DNA of 64,000 nt from Streptomyces aurantiogriseus (GCF_014649375.1 NZ_BMSX01000010.1:248001-312000); one strand, 5' to 3'; numbered from the stretch's first letter, positions 31,246 to 40,385 are shown. The notes: generated by a model not told the origin, from the letters alone. Program-made: numbers and translations.

Positions 31246-33333
31246 TCAACTCGTGTCCTGGGCACCGGTCCCATGCCGCGGGGGTGGCCCGGTCGGCTGT
31301 TGCGGCGGGTCCGGCTGACCGCGCTCGGCCTGGCCCGCGCGGCCGGTGTGGGTACGGGCCACCGCCGCCATCGCGTCCGCCAGCCGGTCGAGTACCGCGG
31401 CTGCCTGCTCGTCGGTGATCGTCAAGGGCGGCAGCAGGCGTACGACGCTGGCGTGGCGTCCGCCGAGTTCGACGATCAGCCCGCGCCGCAGGCACTCCCG
31501 CTGGACGGCGACGGCCATGCCGGGGGCGGCGGGGTGAGGTCCCCGAGCGGCGTCCACCGGGGTGCGCATCACGCGAGCCGGGGGGTGAAGCCCCGGCGAG
31601 TCAGTCCCGGCCGAACCACCCGCCTGACCGGGGCCGGCCAACAAGGCGGCCCCACCCTGATCAGGAGCCGCCGACAGGGCGGTCATCTCTCGTTGGGCGG
31701 GTCCGAGGGCGATCTCTCCCCCAGCCCGGTCCCACGAACCACCCTCGCTTCCACCTTCCCACCCGGGCTCGCTGTTCCCGCATGCCCCCTCGGGGTCCAC
31801 CATCTCGATCCCGATCATCAGTCCCCGCCCCCTCACGTGCCCCATGCACGGGAATTGCCGGGCGAGTTGCCGGAGTTGGCCCAGCATGTGGGCGCCGAGA
31901 GTGGCCGCGCGGTCGGCGAGGCCGTTGGCGCGGACGTAGGCGAGGGTGGCCGTGCCGGCTGCCATGGCGAGTTGGTTGCCGCGGAACGTGCCCGCGTGGG
32001 CGCCGGGTTCCCAGATGTCGAGGTCGTCGCGGTAGACGATGACGGCCAGGGGCAGACTGCCGCCGATGGCCTTGGAGAGGACCATGACGTCGGGGGTGAC
32101 GCCGCTGTGCTCCACTGCCCAGAAGGCGCCGGTCCGGCCGACGCCCGTCTGGACCTCGTCGGCGATCAGCGGGATGGACCGGTCGGCCGTGATCTGCCGC
32201 ATGCGCCGCATCCAGGCATCCGGCGCGGGAATCACACCGCCCTCGCCCTGGACGGGTTCGAGGATCATCCCGGCCGGCGGGCGCACACCGGACTTGGGAT
32301 CGTCGAGGACGGACTCGGTCCAGCGGGCCGCGAGTTCGGCCCCCCGCTCGCCGCCGACGCCGAAGGGGCAGCGATAGTCCTGCGGGTAGGGCAGACGCGT
32401 CACCCGTACGTCGAAGGCGCCACCGGAGGCTTCGAGGGATCCGGCGGTCATGCCGTGGTACGCACCGGTGAAGGCCAGGACTCCCGTGCGCCCGGTGGCG
32501 GCCCGGACCAGTTTGAGCGCGGCCTCCACCGCGTCCGTACCGGCCGGTCCGCAGAACTGCACGCGTGCGCGGCCGGCGAGCTCCGGCGGCAGAGTTCGGA
32601 ACAGCTCGGTGATGAAGGCGTCCTTGACGGGGGTGGCCAGGTCGAGGACGTGCAGGGGCGCACCGGAGTCGAGGACCTTGCGGATGGCCTCCAACACGAC
32701 AGGGTGGTTGTGGCCGAGTGCCAGGGTGCCGGCGCCCGAAAGGCAGTCGAGGTAGCGGCGGCCGTCAGCGCCCTCGATGGTCAGTCCGCGTGCCCGTACG
32801 GGCACGATCGGCAGGGCGCGCGCATACGTGCGCGCCGCCGACTCGCGCGCCGACTGCCTCCGCAGGATCCCCTCGTGTGCCGGACGCCCACCCGTCGGGG
32901 GCGCGACAGCGGGGTCGACTGCCTCGCCGACAGGTCTCCCGGCCTCGGGCGCCCCGGCGAGGGGGCTCCTGATGGCGGAAGCCTCAGCGGCTGGTGTTCC
33001 GACCACGGCCGTTCGGGCAACCGGCGTCCCGCCAAGGGATTTGTCGACAAAGGAATCCTCCGTGACGAGCGTCTCAATGGCAGACGCCCTGGCCGAGGGC
33101 GTCCGGTCCGAGCAAGGCCCGTCCGAGCGCGGCCCGGCAACGGACGCCCCACCGACAGGCGCCTCACCAACCGGCACCCCCACGGCAGCCACCCCGACAG
33201 CGGACACGGCAGCGCCAGTCACCCCAGCGGCAGGACCCCAGTCGGCAGAAGCCCCGGCGATGTCCGCCTCCGCGGCAGCGCACCCACCACCAGGACGCCC
33301 CGAAGGCGCCTCCCCCGGCACAGGTTCGGTCAC
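31246..33333 (-). CDS. Diaminobutyrate-2-oxoglutarate-type aminotransferase with unusual extension and insertion
   Basis: A 695-residue PLP-dependent class III aminotransferase from GTG 33333. The core begins around residue 153 (HEGILRRQSARESAARTYAR) and includes YLDCLSGAGTLALGHNHP, GAYHGMTAGSLEASG, IADEVQTGVGRTG (PLP Asp) and VLSKAIGGSLPLAV (Schiff-base Lys). In siderophore loci this enzyme makes 2,4-diaminobutyrate, a precursor of diaminopropane-containing siderophores. Two oddities: a ~150-residue Ala/Val/Pro/Gly-rich N-terminal stretch and a ~90-residue Gly/Ala/Pro-rich insertion before the final PRE/CLRRGLIVELGGRHASVVRLLPP segment. The family is normally ~430-480 residues. First gene of the siderophore operon; no iron-regulator box recognised. 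Confidence 0.82.
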   Translation of the reverse strand: MTEPVPGEAPSGRPGGGCAAAEADIAGASADWGPAAGVTGAAVSAVGVAAVGVPVGEAPVGGASVAGPRSDGPCSDRTPSARASAIETLVTEDSFVDKSLGGTPVARTAVVGTPAAEASAIRSPLAGAPEAGRPVGEAVDPAVAPPTGGRPAHEGILRRQSARESAARTYARALPIVPVRARGLTIEGADGRRYLDCLSGAGTLALGHNHPVVLEAIRKVLDSGAPLHVLDLATPVKDAFITELFRTLPPELAGRARVQFCGPAGTDAVEAALKLVRAATGRTGVLAFTGAYHGMTAGSLEASGGAFDVRVTRLPYPQDYRCPFGVGGERGAELAARWTESVLDDPKSGVRPPAGMILEPVQGEGGVIPAPDAWMRRMRQITADRSIPLIADEVQTGVGRTGAFWAVEHSGVTPDVMVLSKAIGGSLPLAVIVYRDDLDIWEPGAHAGTFRGNQLAMAAGTATLAYVRANGLADRAATLGAHMLGQLRQLARQFPCMGHVRGRGLMIGIEMVDPEGACGNSEPGWEGGSEGGSWDRAGGEIALGPAQREMTALSAAPDQGGAALLAGPGQAGGSAGTDSPGLHPPARVMRTPVDAARGPHPAAPGMAVAVQRECLRRGLIVELGGRHASVVRLLPPLTITDEQAAAVLDRLADAMAAVARTHTGRAGQAERGQPDPPQQPTGPPPRHGTGAQDTS

Positions 33334-33842
33334 GGCCACGGCTCCCTGTCCTCCCGCTGTCCAGAGGCGAGTTGGTGCATCGCGGTGGGGCAGTCGGCGT
33401 CGGATCCGTCGGCCTCGGCGCAACGGCGTCTCCCGCGCCCTCGGTGGATTTCCGCACGGAGGGCCGCACGCGGGCGGCAGGCCCCACGGCTACCAACCCC
33501 GAAGGGTCCAGCGGGTTACGGGTTGTCTCAAGATCATTGTCGTGACGGAACCTCTGCCCCACGTCTCCGGCTTGACCCGCCGGGCACGGCCCCGCGGCAT
33601 CTGCGCGACAGGAGACGTCCCGTTGCGCGAGCGGAACAGCCTCTCGGGGAAATGGCCAGATCAAACAGCCCGTAGCGAAACCGTTGCCGTTCCATCGGGA
33701 GTCCCCCTCACCGAGCGCATATCGTGTGATGCCGTTCCACAAGGCCGTGAGACCCGCGTGAACAGGACGTGAGATCGCCCTGAGTTCAGCGGCGGGGAAC
33801 GGCCACCGCTCGAAGTTCGTTGACAGCAGGGGGAGTCAGACC
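33334..33842. other. Intergenic region between siderophore operon and protease genes
   Basis: A 509-base divergent gap. It must carry the promoters of both the siderophore operon (minus) and the protease (plus). I see no DmdR/IdeR-type TTAGGTTAGGCTAACCTAA box, no supported ORF and no clear terminator. Confidence 0.5.
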
Positions 33843-35066
33843 ATGCGATCCATACGGCCGTCGTTCACCGCCCGACGAGGGAGGAACGCCCGCCGCAGAA
33901 CCTCCCCCGTGCTGGGCGCCGTTGCCCTCGCCTCGGTGCTCGCGCTCACCGCGACCGCCTGCGACTCGGGCGACGCCAACGCGGACGGTCAGGCCACCGC
34001 GTCCGCCTCGGCCGACGATGACGGAAAGATCACGATCCCGGACGACATCAAGGACCGGCTCAAGGAGCACGGGATCGACCTCGACAAGTGGAAGAACGGC
34101 GCTTGGAAGGACTGGGACAAGGACGACTGGCTGCGTGAGGCGCAGGACTACATCAACCCGATCATCAAGGGCCTGTGGGACCCGGACCGGATGCGTGAGG
34201 CCGAGGACCCGGACCGGGGTGTCGACGACAGTGACCTCTCCGATGACCAGGGCGTGACCGACCCGACACCGGAGGCGGTGGACGCGGCGGCCGTTCCGGC
34301 CACGTATCACGCCAACGCTCCCGAGGCGGGCAAGGTGTTCTTCGACTCCCCCGAGGGCACCATGGTCTGCTCGGCGACGGTCGTACAGGACCCGGCCCAC
34401 CCCGGGAAGTCCAACCTGGTGTGGACGGCGGGCCACTGCGTGCACGCCGGCAAGAACGGCGGCTGGTACCGCAACATCGCGTTCGTGCCGTCGTACAACG
34501 ACGCGGGCAAGTCGGCCGAGGAGTTGCAGACGGCCACCAAGGAGGAGGCCGCGCCGTACGGGGTCTGGTGGGGTGACTGGGCGCAGACCTCGGACCAGTG
34601 GATCGAGCAGGGCGGCCAGACGGGCGGTGACGGTGCGCCGTACGACTTCGCCGTCATTCATGTGACGCCCGAGGAGGGCGGTTCGGGCAAGTCGCTGGAG
34701 GAGACGGTCGGTTCGGCGCTGCCGGTGGACTTCGCGGCGCCGGCCGTGACCAAGGTGAAGAGCATCACCGCGACGGGTTACCCGGCGGCGGCGCCGTACG
34801 ACGGACAGAAGTTGTACCAGTGCCAGGACAAGCCGGGGCGGCTGTCGCTCAACGCCACGGACCCGACGATGTACCGCATCGGCTGCACGATGACCGGCGG
34901 CTCGTCCGGCGGAGGCTGGGTGGCGACGGGCTCGAACGGCAAGCCCGCGCTGGTGTCCAACACCTCGATCGGCCCGGTGGACGCGGGCTGGCTCGCGGGA
35001 CCGCGGCTGGGTGAGGTGGCCAAGGGCGTGTACGACTCCGTGAGCGAGAAGTTCGCCGGTCAGTGA
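33843..35066 (+). CDS. Secreted trypsin-like serine protease lipoprotein
   Basis: A 407-residue protein with a basic N-terminus, hydrophobic core and lipobox-like LTATAC-DSG (Cys ~40), so a lipoprotein signal is likely. A linker with KLTIPDDIKDRLKEHGIDLDKWK-type helices (residues ~61-115) precedes the catalytic domain. The triad is visible: WTAGHC (His), YDFAVIHV (Asp) and TGGSSGGGW (Ser), as in S1 chymotrypsin-like enzymes. A paralog follows immediately. Substrate is unknown; extracellular proteolysis on the cell surface is inferred. Confidence 0.85.
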   Translation: MRSIRPSFTARRGRNARRRTSPVLGAVALASVLALTATACDSGDANADGQATASASADDDGKITIPDDIKDRLKEHGIDLDKWKNGAWKDWDKDDWLREAQDYINPIIKGLWDPDRMREAEDPDRGVDDSDLSDDQGVTDPTPEAVDAAAVPATYHANAPEAGKVFFDSPEGTMVCSATVVQDPAHPGKSNLVWTAGHCVHAGKNGGWYRNIAFVPSYNDAGKSAEELQTATKEEAAPYGVWWGDWAQTSDQWIEQGGQTGGDGAPYDFAVIHVTPEEGGSGKSLEETVGSALPVDFAAPAVTKVKSITATGYPAAAPYDGQKLYQCQDKPGRLSLNATDPTMYRIGCTMTGGSSGGGWVATGSNGKPALVSNTSIGPVDAGWLAGPRLGEVAKGVYDSVSEKFAGQ

Positions 35067-35070
35067 TCCA

Positions 35071-35112
35071 CGGCGGTGGGGTGTCACGGGAACCTTCACC
35101 ACCCCACCGCCG
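35071..35112 (+). terminator. Hairpin after first protease gene
   Basis: A perfect 13-bp stem CGGCGGTGGGGTG / CACCCCACCGCCG with 16-base loop, starting four bases after the stop. No T-tract, as common in Streptomyces. Confidence 0.65.
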
Positions 35113-35224
35113 TTCGTCCCGAATTCCAGGGGCATAGGGGGTGCTGTCTCCGGCGATCTCCGTGTGGAGACGTCGGCGTCATCTGACAAGAACATGACAC
35201 TCCACGTCCAAGGGACATCGCACC

Positions 35225-36424
35225 ATGCGTTCCACACGTACGCCTGTCGCGCGCCTGCGCGGCCGGCGGCGCTCTCTTCTCGCCACCGGGCTCGTCGCCG
35301 CCCTGGCGCTGACCGCGACCGCCTGTGCCGGTTCCGGTGACGGCAAGGCCGACGCCTCGGCCTCCGCGTCCCAGGCTGCCGCCGGTGACGGCAAGGTGAG
35401 CATCCCGTCCGACATCGCCGACAAGCTCAGGGAGCACGGCATCGACGTCGACGACTGGGCCAGCGGCGGCTGGCAGGACTGGGACAAGGACAAGTGGCTC
35501 AGTGCGGCCAAGGACCTCGTGAACCCCGTGATCGAGGGCCTGTGGAAACCGGAGCGGATGCGGTCCGCGAAGGAGGCCGACAAGACGGTCACGACGAAGG
35601 ACACGGCCGCCGGCCAGGGCGTCAGCGACCCGGAGCCCACACCCGTCGAGGCGGAGGCCGAAAAGACGCCGTACCACGAGAACGCGGCCCCGGTCGGCAA
35701 GGTCTTCTTCGACTCGCCCGAGGGCACGATGGTCTGCTCGGGGACCGTCATCTCGGACGTGAACCACCCGGGCAAGTCCAACCTGGTCTGGACGGCCGGC
35801 CACTGCGTGCACGCCGGCGGCGAGGGCGGCTGGTGCCGCAACATCGTCTTCGTCCCGGCCTACAACGACCTCGGCAAGTCCGAGGGCGGAGCTGGGCAAC
35901 GCGACAGCCTCGCAGATCGCTCCCTACGGCAACTGGTGGGCCGACTGGGCCACGACGTCGAACGAGTGGATCGAGGGTGGCTCGGACACGGGCGGTGCGG
36001 GCGCCGCGTACGACTACGCCGTGCTGCATGTGACGCCCGAGACCGGCTCGACGTCGCTGGAGGAGACCGTCGGCGGGGAACTGGACGTCGACTTCTCCGC
36101 GCTGTCGGCGACCGAGGTCGACGCGATGGGCGCCTGGGCTACCCGGCGGCGGCGCCGTACAACGGGCTGAAGATGTTCAAGTGCATCGACCGGCCGGGGC
36201 GGCTGTCGCTGAGCCCGTCGCTGCCGACGATGTACCGCATCGGCTGCACGATGACCGGCGGTTCCTCCGGCGGCGGCTGGTTCCGGACGGTGGACGGCGA
36301 GACCAAGCTGGTCTCCAACACCTCGATCGGCCCGACGACCAACACCTGGCTGGCGGGCCCACAGCTCGGCCCTGAGGCCCAGGCGCTCTACGAGAACATG
36401 AGCGAGACGTACGGCGGTCAGTGA
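35225..36424 (+). CDS. Trypsin-like protease paralog with compensated double frameshift
   Basis: Formally a 399-residue frame. It matches the preceding protease up to YNDLGKSEG (~base 35884) and again from GYPAAAPYN (~36137). Between them the frame reads Arg-rich nonsense (QRDSLADRSLRQLVGRL...). The +1 alternative frame gives ELGNATASQIAPYGNWWADW and AYDYAVLHVTPETG, i.e. the true protease sequence including the catalytic Asp. So one base appears gained near 35885-35889 and one lost near 36133-36136. As written, the protein keeps His (TAGHC) and Ser (GGSSGGGW) but loses Asp and ~82 residues. Either two sequencing errors or a natural inactivation. Lipobox LTATAC is present. Confidence 0.75.
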   Translation: MRSTRTPVARLRGRRRSLLATGLVAALALTATACAGSGDGKADASASASQAAAGDGKVSIPSDIADKLREHGIDVDDWASGGWQDWDKDKWLSAAKDLVNPVIEGLWKPERMRSAKEADKTVTTKDTAAGQGVSDPEPTPVEAEAEKTPYHENAAPVGKVFFDSPEGTMVCSGTVISDVNHPGKSNLVWTAGHCVHAGGEGGWCRNIVFVPAYNDLGKSEGGAGQRDSLADRSLRQLVGRLGHDVERVDRGWLGHGRCGRRVRLRRAACDARDRLDVAGGDRRRGTGRRLLRAVGDRGRRDGRLGYPAAAPYNGLKMFKCIDRPGRLSLSPSLPTMYRIGCTMTGGSSGGGWFRTVDGETKLVSNTSIGPTTNTWLAGPQLGPEAQALYENMSETYGGQ

Positions 36425-36435
36425 CCCGTACACAC

Positions 36436-36476
36436 CGTAGGCCCGCCCTCCGCTCGTCGCGGAGGGCGGGCCTACG
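36436..36476. terminator. Bidirectional terminator between protease paralog and hflX
   Basis: A perfect 18-bp stem (CGTAGGCCCGCCCTCCGC with its complement) closes a five-base loop. It separates converging genes and is the longest perfect hairpin I found in the window. Confidence 0.85.
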
Positions 36477-36488
36477 TAGGTGGGGATG

Positions 36489-37982
36489 TCAGGCCAACGG
36501 TGCCGGAACGTACGGCGCCAGGTCGGCCGCCAGTTCCTCGTGCACCCGCACCTTCAGCAGGGTGCCCTCCGCCGTGTGCTCCGCGGAGATCACCTCGCCC
36601 TCGGTGTGGGCACGGGCGACCAGCTTGCCGTGCGTGTACGGCACGAGCGCCTCGATCTCGACCGACGGACGCGGCAGCTCATTGTCGATGAGCGCGAGCA
36701 GCTCATCGATGCCCTGGCCGGTGCGGGCCGAGACCGCGATGGAGCGCTTCTCGATCCGCATCAGCCGCTGGAGCGTCAGCGGGTCGGCCGCGTCGGCCTT
36801 GTTGATCACGACGATCTCGGGTACGTCGATGGCGCCGACGTCCCGGATCACCTCACGCACGGCGGCCAGCTGCTCCTCCGGGTTCGGGTGCGAACCGTCC
36901 ACCACGTGCACGATCAGGTCGGACTCGCCGACCTCCTCCATGGTGGAGCGGAACGCCTCGACCAAGTGGTGCGGCAGGTGTCGCACGAAGCCGACGGTGT
37001 CGGCCAGCGTGTACAGGCGGCCGCTCGGGGTCTCGGCCCGGCGCACGGTCGGGTCGAGGGTCGCGAACAGCGCGTTCTCGACGAGCACGCCCGCGCCCGT
37101 GAGGCGGTTGAGCAGCGAGGACTTGCCGGCGTTGGTGTAGCCCGCGATCGCCACGGACGGCACCTTGTGGCGCTTGCGCTCCTGCCGCTTGATCTCGCGA
37201 CCGGTCTTCATCTCCGCGATCTCCCGGCGCATCTTCGCCATCTTCTCGCGGATCCGACGCCGGTCCGTCTCGATCTTGGTCTCACCGGGACCACGGGTGG
37301 CGAGGCCACCGCCCTTGCCGCCGCCCATCTGACGGGACAGCGACTGACCCCAGCCTCGCAGCCTCGGCAGCATGTACTGCATCTGCGCGAGGGCGACCTG
37401 CGCCTTGCCCTCTCGGGACTTGGCGTGCTGGGCGAAGATGTCGAGGATCAGGGCCGTACGGTCGATGACCTTGACCTTGACGACGTCCTCGAGGTGGATC
37501 AGCTGGCCCGGGCTGAGCTCACCGTCGCAGATGACGGTGTCCGCGCCCGTCTCGAGGACGATGTCACGCAGCTCGTCGGCCTTGCCGGAACCGATGTAGG
37601 TGGCCGCGTCGGGCTTGTCACGGCGCTGGATCACACCGTCGAGCACCAGCGCGCCCGCCGTCTCCGCGAGGGCGGCGAGCTCCGCGAGGGAGTTCTCCGC
37701 GTCCTGTACGGTCCCCGAGGTCCAGACGCCGACGAGCACGACCCGCTCCAGGCGGAGCTGACGGTACTCGACCTCGGTGACGTCCTCGAGCTCGGTGGAG
37801 AGGCCCGCGACGCGACGCAGGGCCGCGCGCTCGGAGCGGTCGAACTGGTCGCCGTCCCGCTCTCCGTCGATCTCGTGGCTCCAGGCGACGTCCTCTTCCA
37901 TCAGGGCATCGGCCCGAAGACCTTCGGGGTAGGCGTGCGCGAAGCGCTTGGTGTCCTGGGAAGGGGAAGAAGAGGAGGTCAT
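36489..37982 (-). CDS. hflX: Ribosome-associated GTPase HflX
   Basis: A 497-residue protein. An N-terminal HflX domain (VGVWTSGTVQDAENSLAELA, TYIGSGKADEL, VICDGELSPGQ) is followed by a helical linker with the glycine-rich QMGGGKGGGLATRGPGETKIE segment and then a GTPase domain: G1 GYTNAGKSSLLN (~287-298), G3 DTVGFVRHLP, G4 NKAD. HflX splits stalled ribosomes under heat or antibiotic stress. The N-terminal ~55 acidic residues form an extension usual in actinobacteria. Separated from the next protease by a strong terminator. Confidence 0.93.
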   Translation of the reverse strand: MTSSSSPSQDTKRFAHAYPEGLRADALMEEDVAWSHEIDGERDGDQFDRSERAALRRVAGLSTELEDVTEVEYRQLRLERVVLVGVWTSGTVQDAENSLAELAALAETAGALVLDGVIQRRDKPDAATYIGSGKADELRDIVLETGADTVICDGELSPGQLIHLEDVVKVKVIDRTALILDIFAQHAKSREGKAQVALAQMQYMLPRLRGWGQSLSRQMGGGKGGGLATRGPGETKIETDRRRIREKMAKMRREIAEMKTGREIKRQERKRHKVPSVAIAGYTNAGKSSLLNRLTGAGVLVENALFATLDPTVRRAETPSGRLYTLADTVGFVRHLPHHLVEAFRSTMEEVGESDLIVHVVDGSHPNPEEQLAAVREVIRDVGAIDVPEIVVINKADAADPLTLQRLMRIEKRSIAVSARTGQGIDELLALIDNELPRPSVEIEALVPYTHGKLVARAHTEGEVISAEHTAEGTLLKVRVHEELAADLAPYVPAPLA

Positions 37983-38116
37983 TGGGTCCTTACGTCGTTG
38001 GGGATGCCGATTCGGCGGTCACTGTGGACAACGCACGAGTACCCCGGGAGATTCCCGTGTCCCGTGCCGCGCCGACCTGACGATGGTCGCACGGTACGGC
38101 CCGTCTCGTCACCGTC

Positions 38117-39637
38117 TTATTTCGGGGCCTTGGCAGCGGGTGCGGCCGCCTTCCACTCCGGGTGTCCGGGCATGGCCGGGGTCTTCTCGCCGTACAGCCA
38201 GCTCTTGAAGAAGGCTTCGAGGTCGTGTCCGGAGATCTGCTCGGCGAGGCGCTGGAAGTCGGCGGTGGTCGCCGTGGAGTCCCTGTGGACACGCACCCAG
38301 GCGTTCTCGAGCTGGTCGAACGCCCGCCTGCCGATCTCCTGGCGCAGGGCGTACAGCACGAGGGCCGCGCCGTCGTACACGTTCGGACGGAAGATGCCGA
38401 TCTTCTGGCCGGGCTGGGGCGGCTTGGGAGCCGCGGGCGGGCCGCCGGCCGCGCGCCACCGGTCAGAGGCGCCGTACGCGGCCTTCATGCGCGCCTCCAG
38501 GGTGTGGTCGGCCTTCTCCTCCGCGTACAGGGCCTCGTACCAGGTGGCGTGCCCTTCGCTGAGCCAGAGGTCGGACCAGGTGCGTGGGCTGACGCTGTTG
38601 CCGAACCACTGGTGAGCCAGCTCGTGCACCATGACCGACTCGACGTACCACTTGGGGTAGGTGGACCCGGTGAACAAGCCTCTCTCGAAGAGAGAGAGGG
38701 TCTGCGTCTCGAGTTCGAAGCCGGTGGTGGCGTCGGCGATGAGCAGGCCGTACGTCTCGAAGGGGTAGGGACCGACCTTGTTCTCCATCCAGGTGATCTG
38801 GTCGGGGGTCTTCTTCAGCCACGGTTCGAGGAGACCGCGGTCCTTGGTGGGCACGACATCCCGAAGGGGCAGTCCGTGCGGGCCCTCGCGGTGCAGGACG
38901 GTGGAGCGGCCGATCGACACCTGGGCGAGCTCGGTGGCCATGGGGTGCCCGGTGCGGTACGTCCAGGTGGTCGCGCGGCCGACTCGGTCGACGCCGGTCG
39001 CCAGTCCGTTGGCGGCAGCCGTGTAGCCGGCGGGGGCGGTGACCCGGATGGTGAACATCGCCTTGTCGGAGGGGTGATCGTTGCACGGGAAGACCCGGTG
39101 GGCGGCGTCGGCCTGGTTGGCCATGGCGAGGCCGTCCGCGGTCCGCACCCAGCCGCCGTCCCGCTCCTTGGTACTCACCGGGTCGCTGGTGTGGCGCACG
39201 GTGATGCGCATCCTGTCCCCCTGGGGCAGCACGTCCTGTGGCGTGATCACCAGGTCCTCACCGGCACTGGCGAAGGTGGCCGGCTCGCCGTCGACCTCGA
39301 CGGACTCGACCTTGCCATGGGCGAAGTCGAGGTTGATCCGGTCCAGAGCGGCCGTCGTCCAGCCGTCGATGGTGGTGACCGCCTGGAGCGGCTTGCTGTT
39401 GCTCCCGGAGTAGGTGAAGGACAGGTCGTACGCCGCCACGTCGTACCCGGGGTTGCCCAGGTACGGGAAGAGACGGTCGCCGACACCGAGCGGGTTCGCC
39501 GGTGCACCAGCGGCGACGAGACAGACGGCGACGGCCGAGGCGAGGAGGGTGGACTTGAGGCGACGGGAGCGGGCGGTTCGGGGCCGGGCGATGCCGGTGC
39601 CGTGGCGGCGGGCATGGGCGCGAGCGGTGAGCAGCAT
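38117..39637 (-). CDS. Secreted M1-family zinc metallopeptidase
   Basis: A 506-residue protein with signal peptide (positively charged N-terminus, hydrophobic TLLASAVAVCLVAAGAPA, residues ~30-47). The zinc motif VMVHELAHQWFGNSV (HExxH at ~337-341) and downstream Glu in LWLSEGHATW define gluzincins of family M1; the exopeptidase GxMEN motif is changed to GFELETQT, roughly at ~305-312. This resembles actinobacterial M1 aminopeptidases about 500 residues long, shorter than the 850-residue PepN. The gene lies downstream of the rsh gene across a 748-base gap rich in GC repeats. Confidence 0.88.
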   Translation of the reverse strand: MLLTARAHARRHGTGIARPRTARSRRLKSTLLASAVAVCLVAAGAPANPLGVGDRLFPYLGNPGYDVAAYDLSFTYSGSNSKPLQAVTTIDGWTTAALDRINLDFAHGKVESVEVDGEPATFASAGEDLVITPQDVLPQGDRMRITVRHTSDPVSTKERDGGWVRTADGLAMANQADAAHRVFPCNDHPSDKAMFTIRVTAPAGYTAAANGLATGVDRVGRATTWTYRTGHPMATELAQVSIGRSTVLHREGPHGLPLRDVVPTKDRGLLEPWLKKTPDQITWMENKVGPYPFETYGLLIADATTGFELETQTLSLFERGLFTGSTYPKWYVESVMVHELAHQWFGNSVSPRTWSDLWLSEGHATWYEALYAEEKADHTLEARMKAAYGASDRWRAAGGPPAAPKPPQPGQKIGIFRPNVYDGAALVLYALRQEIGRRAFDQLENAWVRVHRDSTATTADFQRLAEQISGHDLEAFFKSWLYGEKTPAMPGHPEWKAAAPAAKAPK

Positions 39638-40000
39638 GCACCACCGCTACCAGCGCCCGGCGTACGCCTCAGCGACGACGCGCGACCGGCCCACTCGAAC
39701 GGGTTGCCTACGCGTGCGTGGAGGTGGTGACTGGAGGAATGGCCTGGCGGTGAGCGTCGGCCGGGGGGGTGAGCGGCTGAGCGACCGGGGGGGAAAGTAC
39801 GGCGCAGGTCGTGAAAGGGCAGGTCGCGAAAGGGCGGATTGGGCCAGGGTTGGGGGCGTGCGCCCCGGGAGATGCGCCGAGCGTAGTGAGCATCCGGGGT
39901 GCTGCCGCGATGCCTCCGCGCGCGAGGTGGGCGGCGCGTGCGCTCGGGGCGGGAGAGGGCGGGTACTCCCGGGGAGGGCGGGCGCTCCCCGGGATGGGGC

Positions 40001-40034
40001 CTGCGCCGGAGCGCGGGCAGACGGTCGTCCGCCG
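40001..40034 (+). repeat. 34-bp direct repeat, copy 1
   Basis: Contains GGAGCGCGGGCAGACGG followed by TCGTCCGCCG; copy 2 lies at 40220-40254 and differs only by one extra C in CTGCGCC(C)GGAG. Confidence 0.85.
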
Positions 40035-40219
40035 GCGCATTGCCCGGAACGCGCGCCCCCGAGGTACGCCCTCGACTACTAAGCCGCGGGCAGGTGCTTC
40101 CACGCGCGGGCGGGCGTGATGCGGGCTTGGCGGCATGATCAGGGGCGTGCACTCCCGCGGGGGGCGTGTTGGCGGCCGCGGGCGCCCGGTGCGAGGGGCG
40201 TGCGCTCCGAGAGGGGGGT

Positions 40220-40254
40220 CTGCGCCCGGAGCGCGGGCAGACGGTCGTCCGCCG
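40220..40254 (+). repeat. 35-bp direct repeat, copy 2
   Basis: Second copy of the repeat at 40001-40034, inserted in the same noncoding gap. The flanks (gagaggggggtc versus gatggggc) are also broadly similar, hinting at a larger degenerate repeat unit. Confidence 0.85.
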
Positions 40255-40385
40255 CCGTACGGTCCAGGACGTGCCCTTCCGGCCGCCGCGTGCCCCAGCA
40301 AGGTCGGGCCTACCGGCGTACGCCCCCGGCTCGTACCGAGAGCCACGCGCCGGTCAAAGGCGGACGCGGCCCTTCGAGCGCCGCC

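Larger units (their letters stand above)
39638..40385. other. Long GC-rich intergenic region with internal repeats
   Basis: This 748-base gap lies between two minus-strand genes. Its centre is very G-rich with CGGGCG, GGCGTG and GCGGGC runs, plus two near-identical 34-35-base direct repeats 219 bases apart (listed separately). ORF-like frames overlap here in several directions but have no start signal, no conserved-looking protein and proline/arginine-rich content. The peptidase promoter must lie at the left end. Confidence 0.6.

Noticed and set aside
30739..33675. 978-codon plus-strand frame opposite the siderophore genes
   Set aside because: Shadow of the aminotransferase and synthetase, which have complete conserved motifs on the minus strand.
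33334..33842. Iron-regulator (DmdR/IdeR) box before the siderophore operon
   Set aside because: No 19-base TTAGGTTAGGCTAACCTAA-like palindrome found on either strand.
36480..38615. Long plus-strand frame opposite hflX and the M1 peptidase
   Set aside because: Antisense shadow spanning two genuine genes and a promoter region; no start signal or recognised motif.
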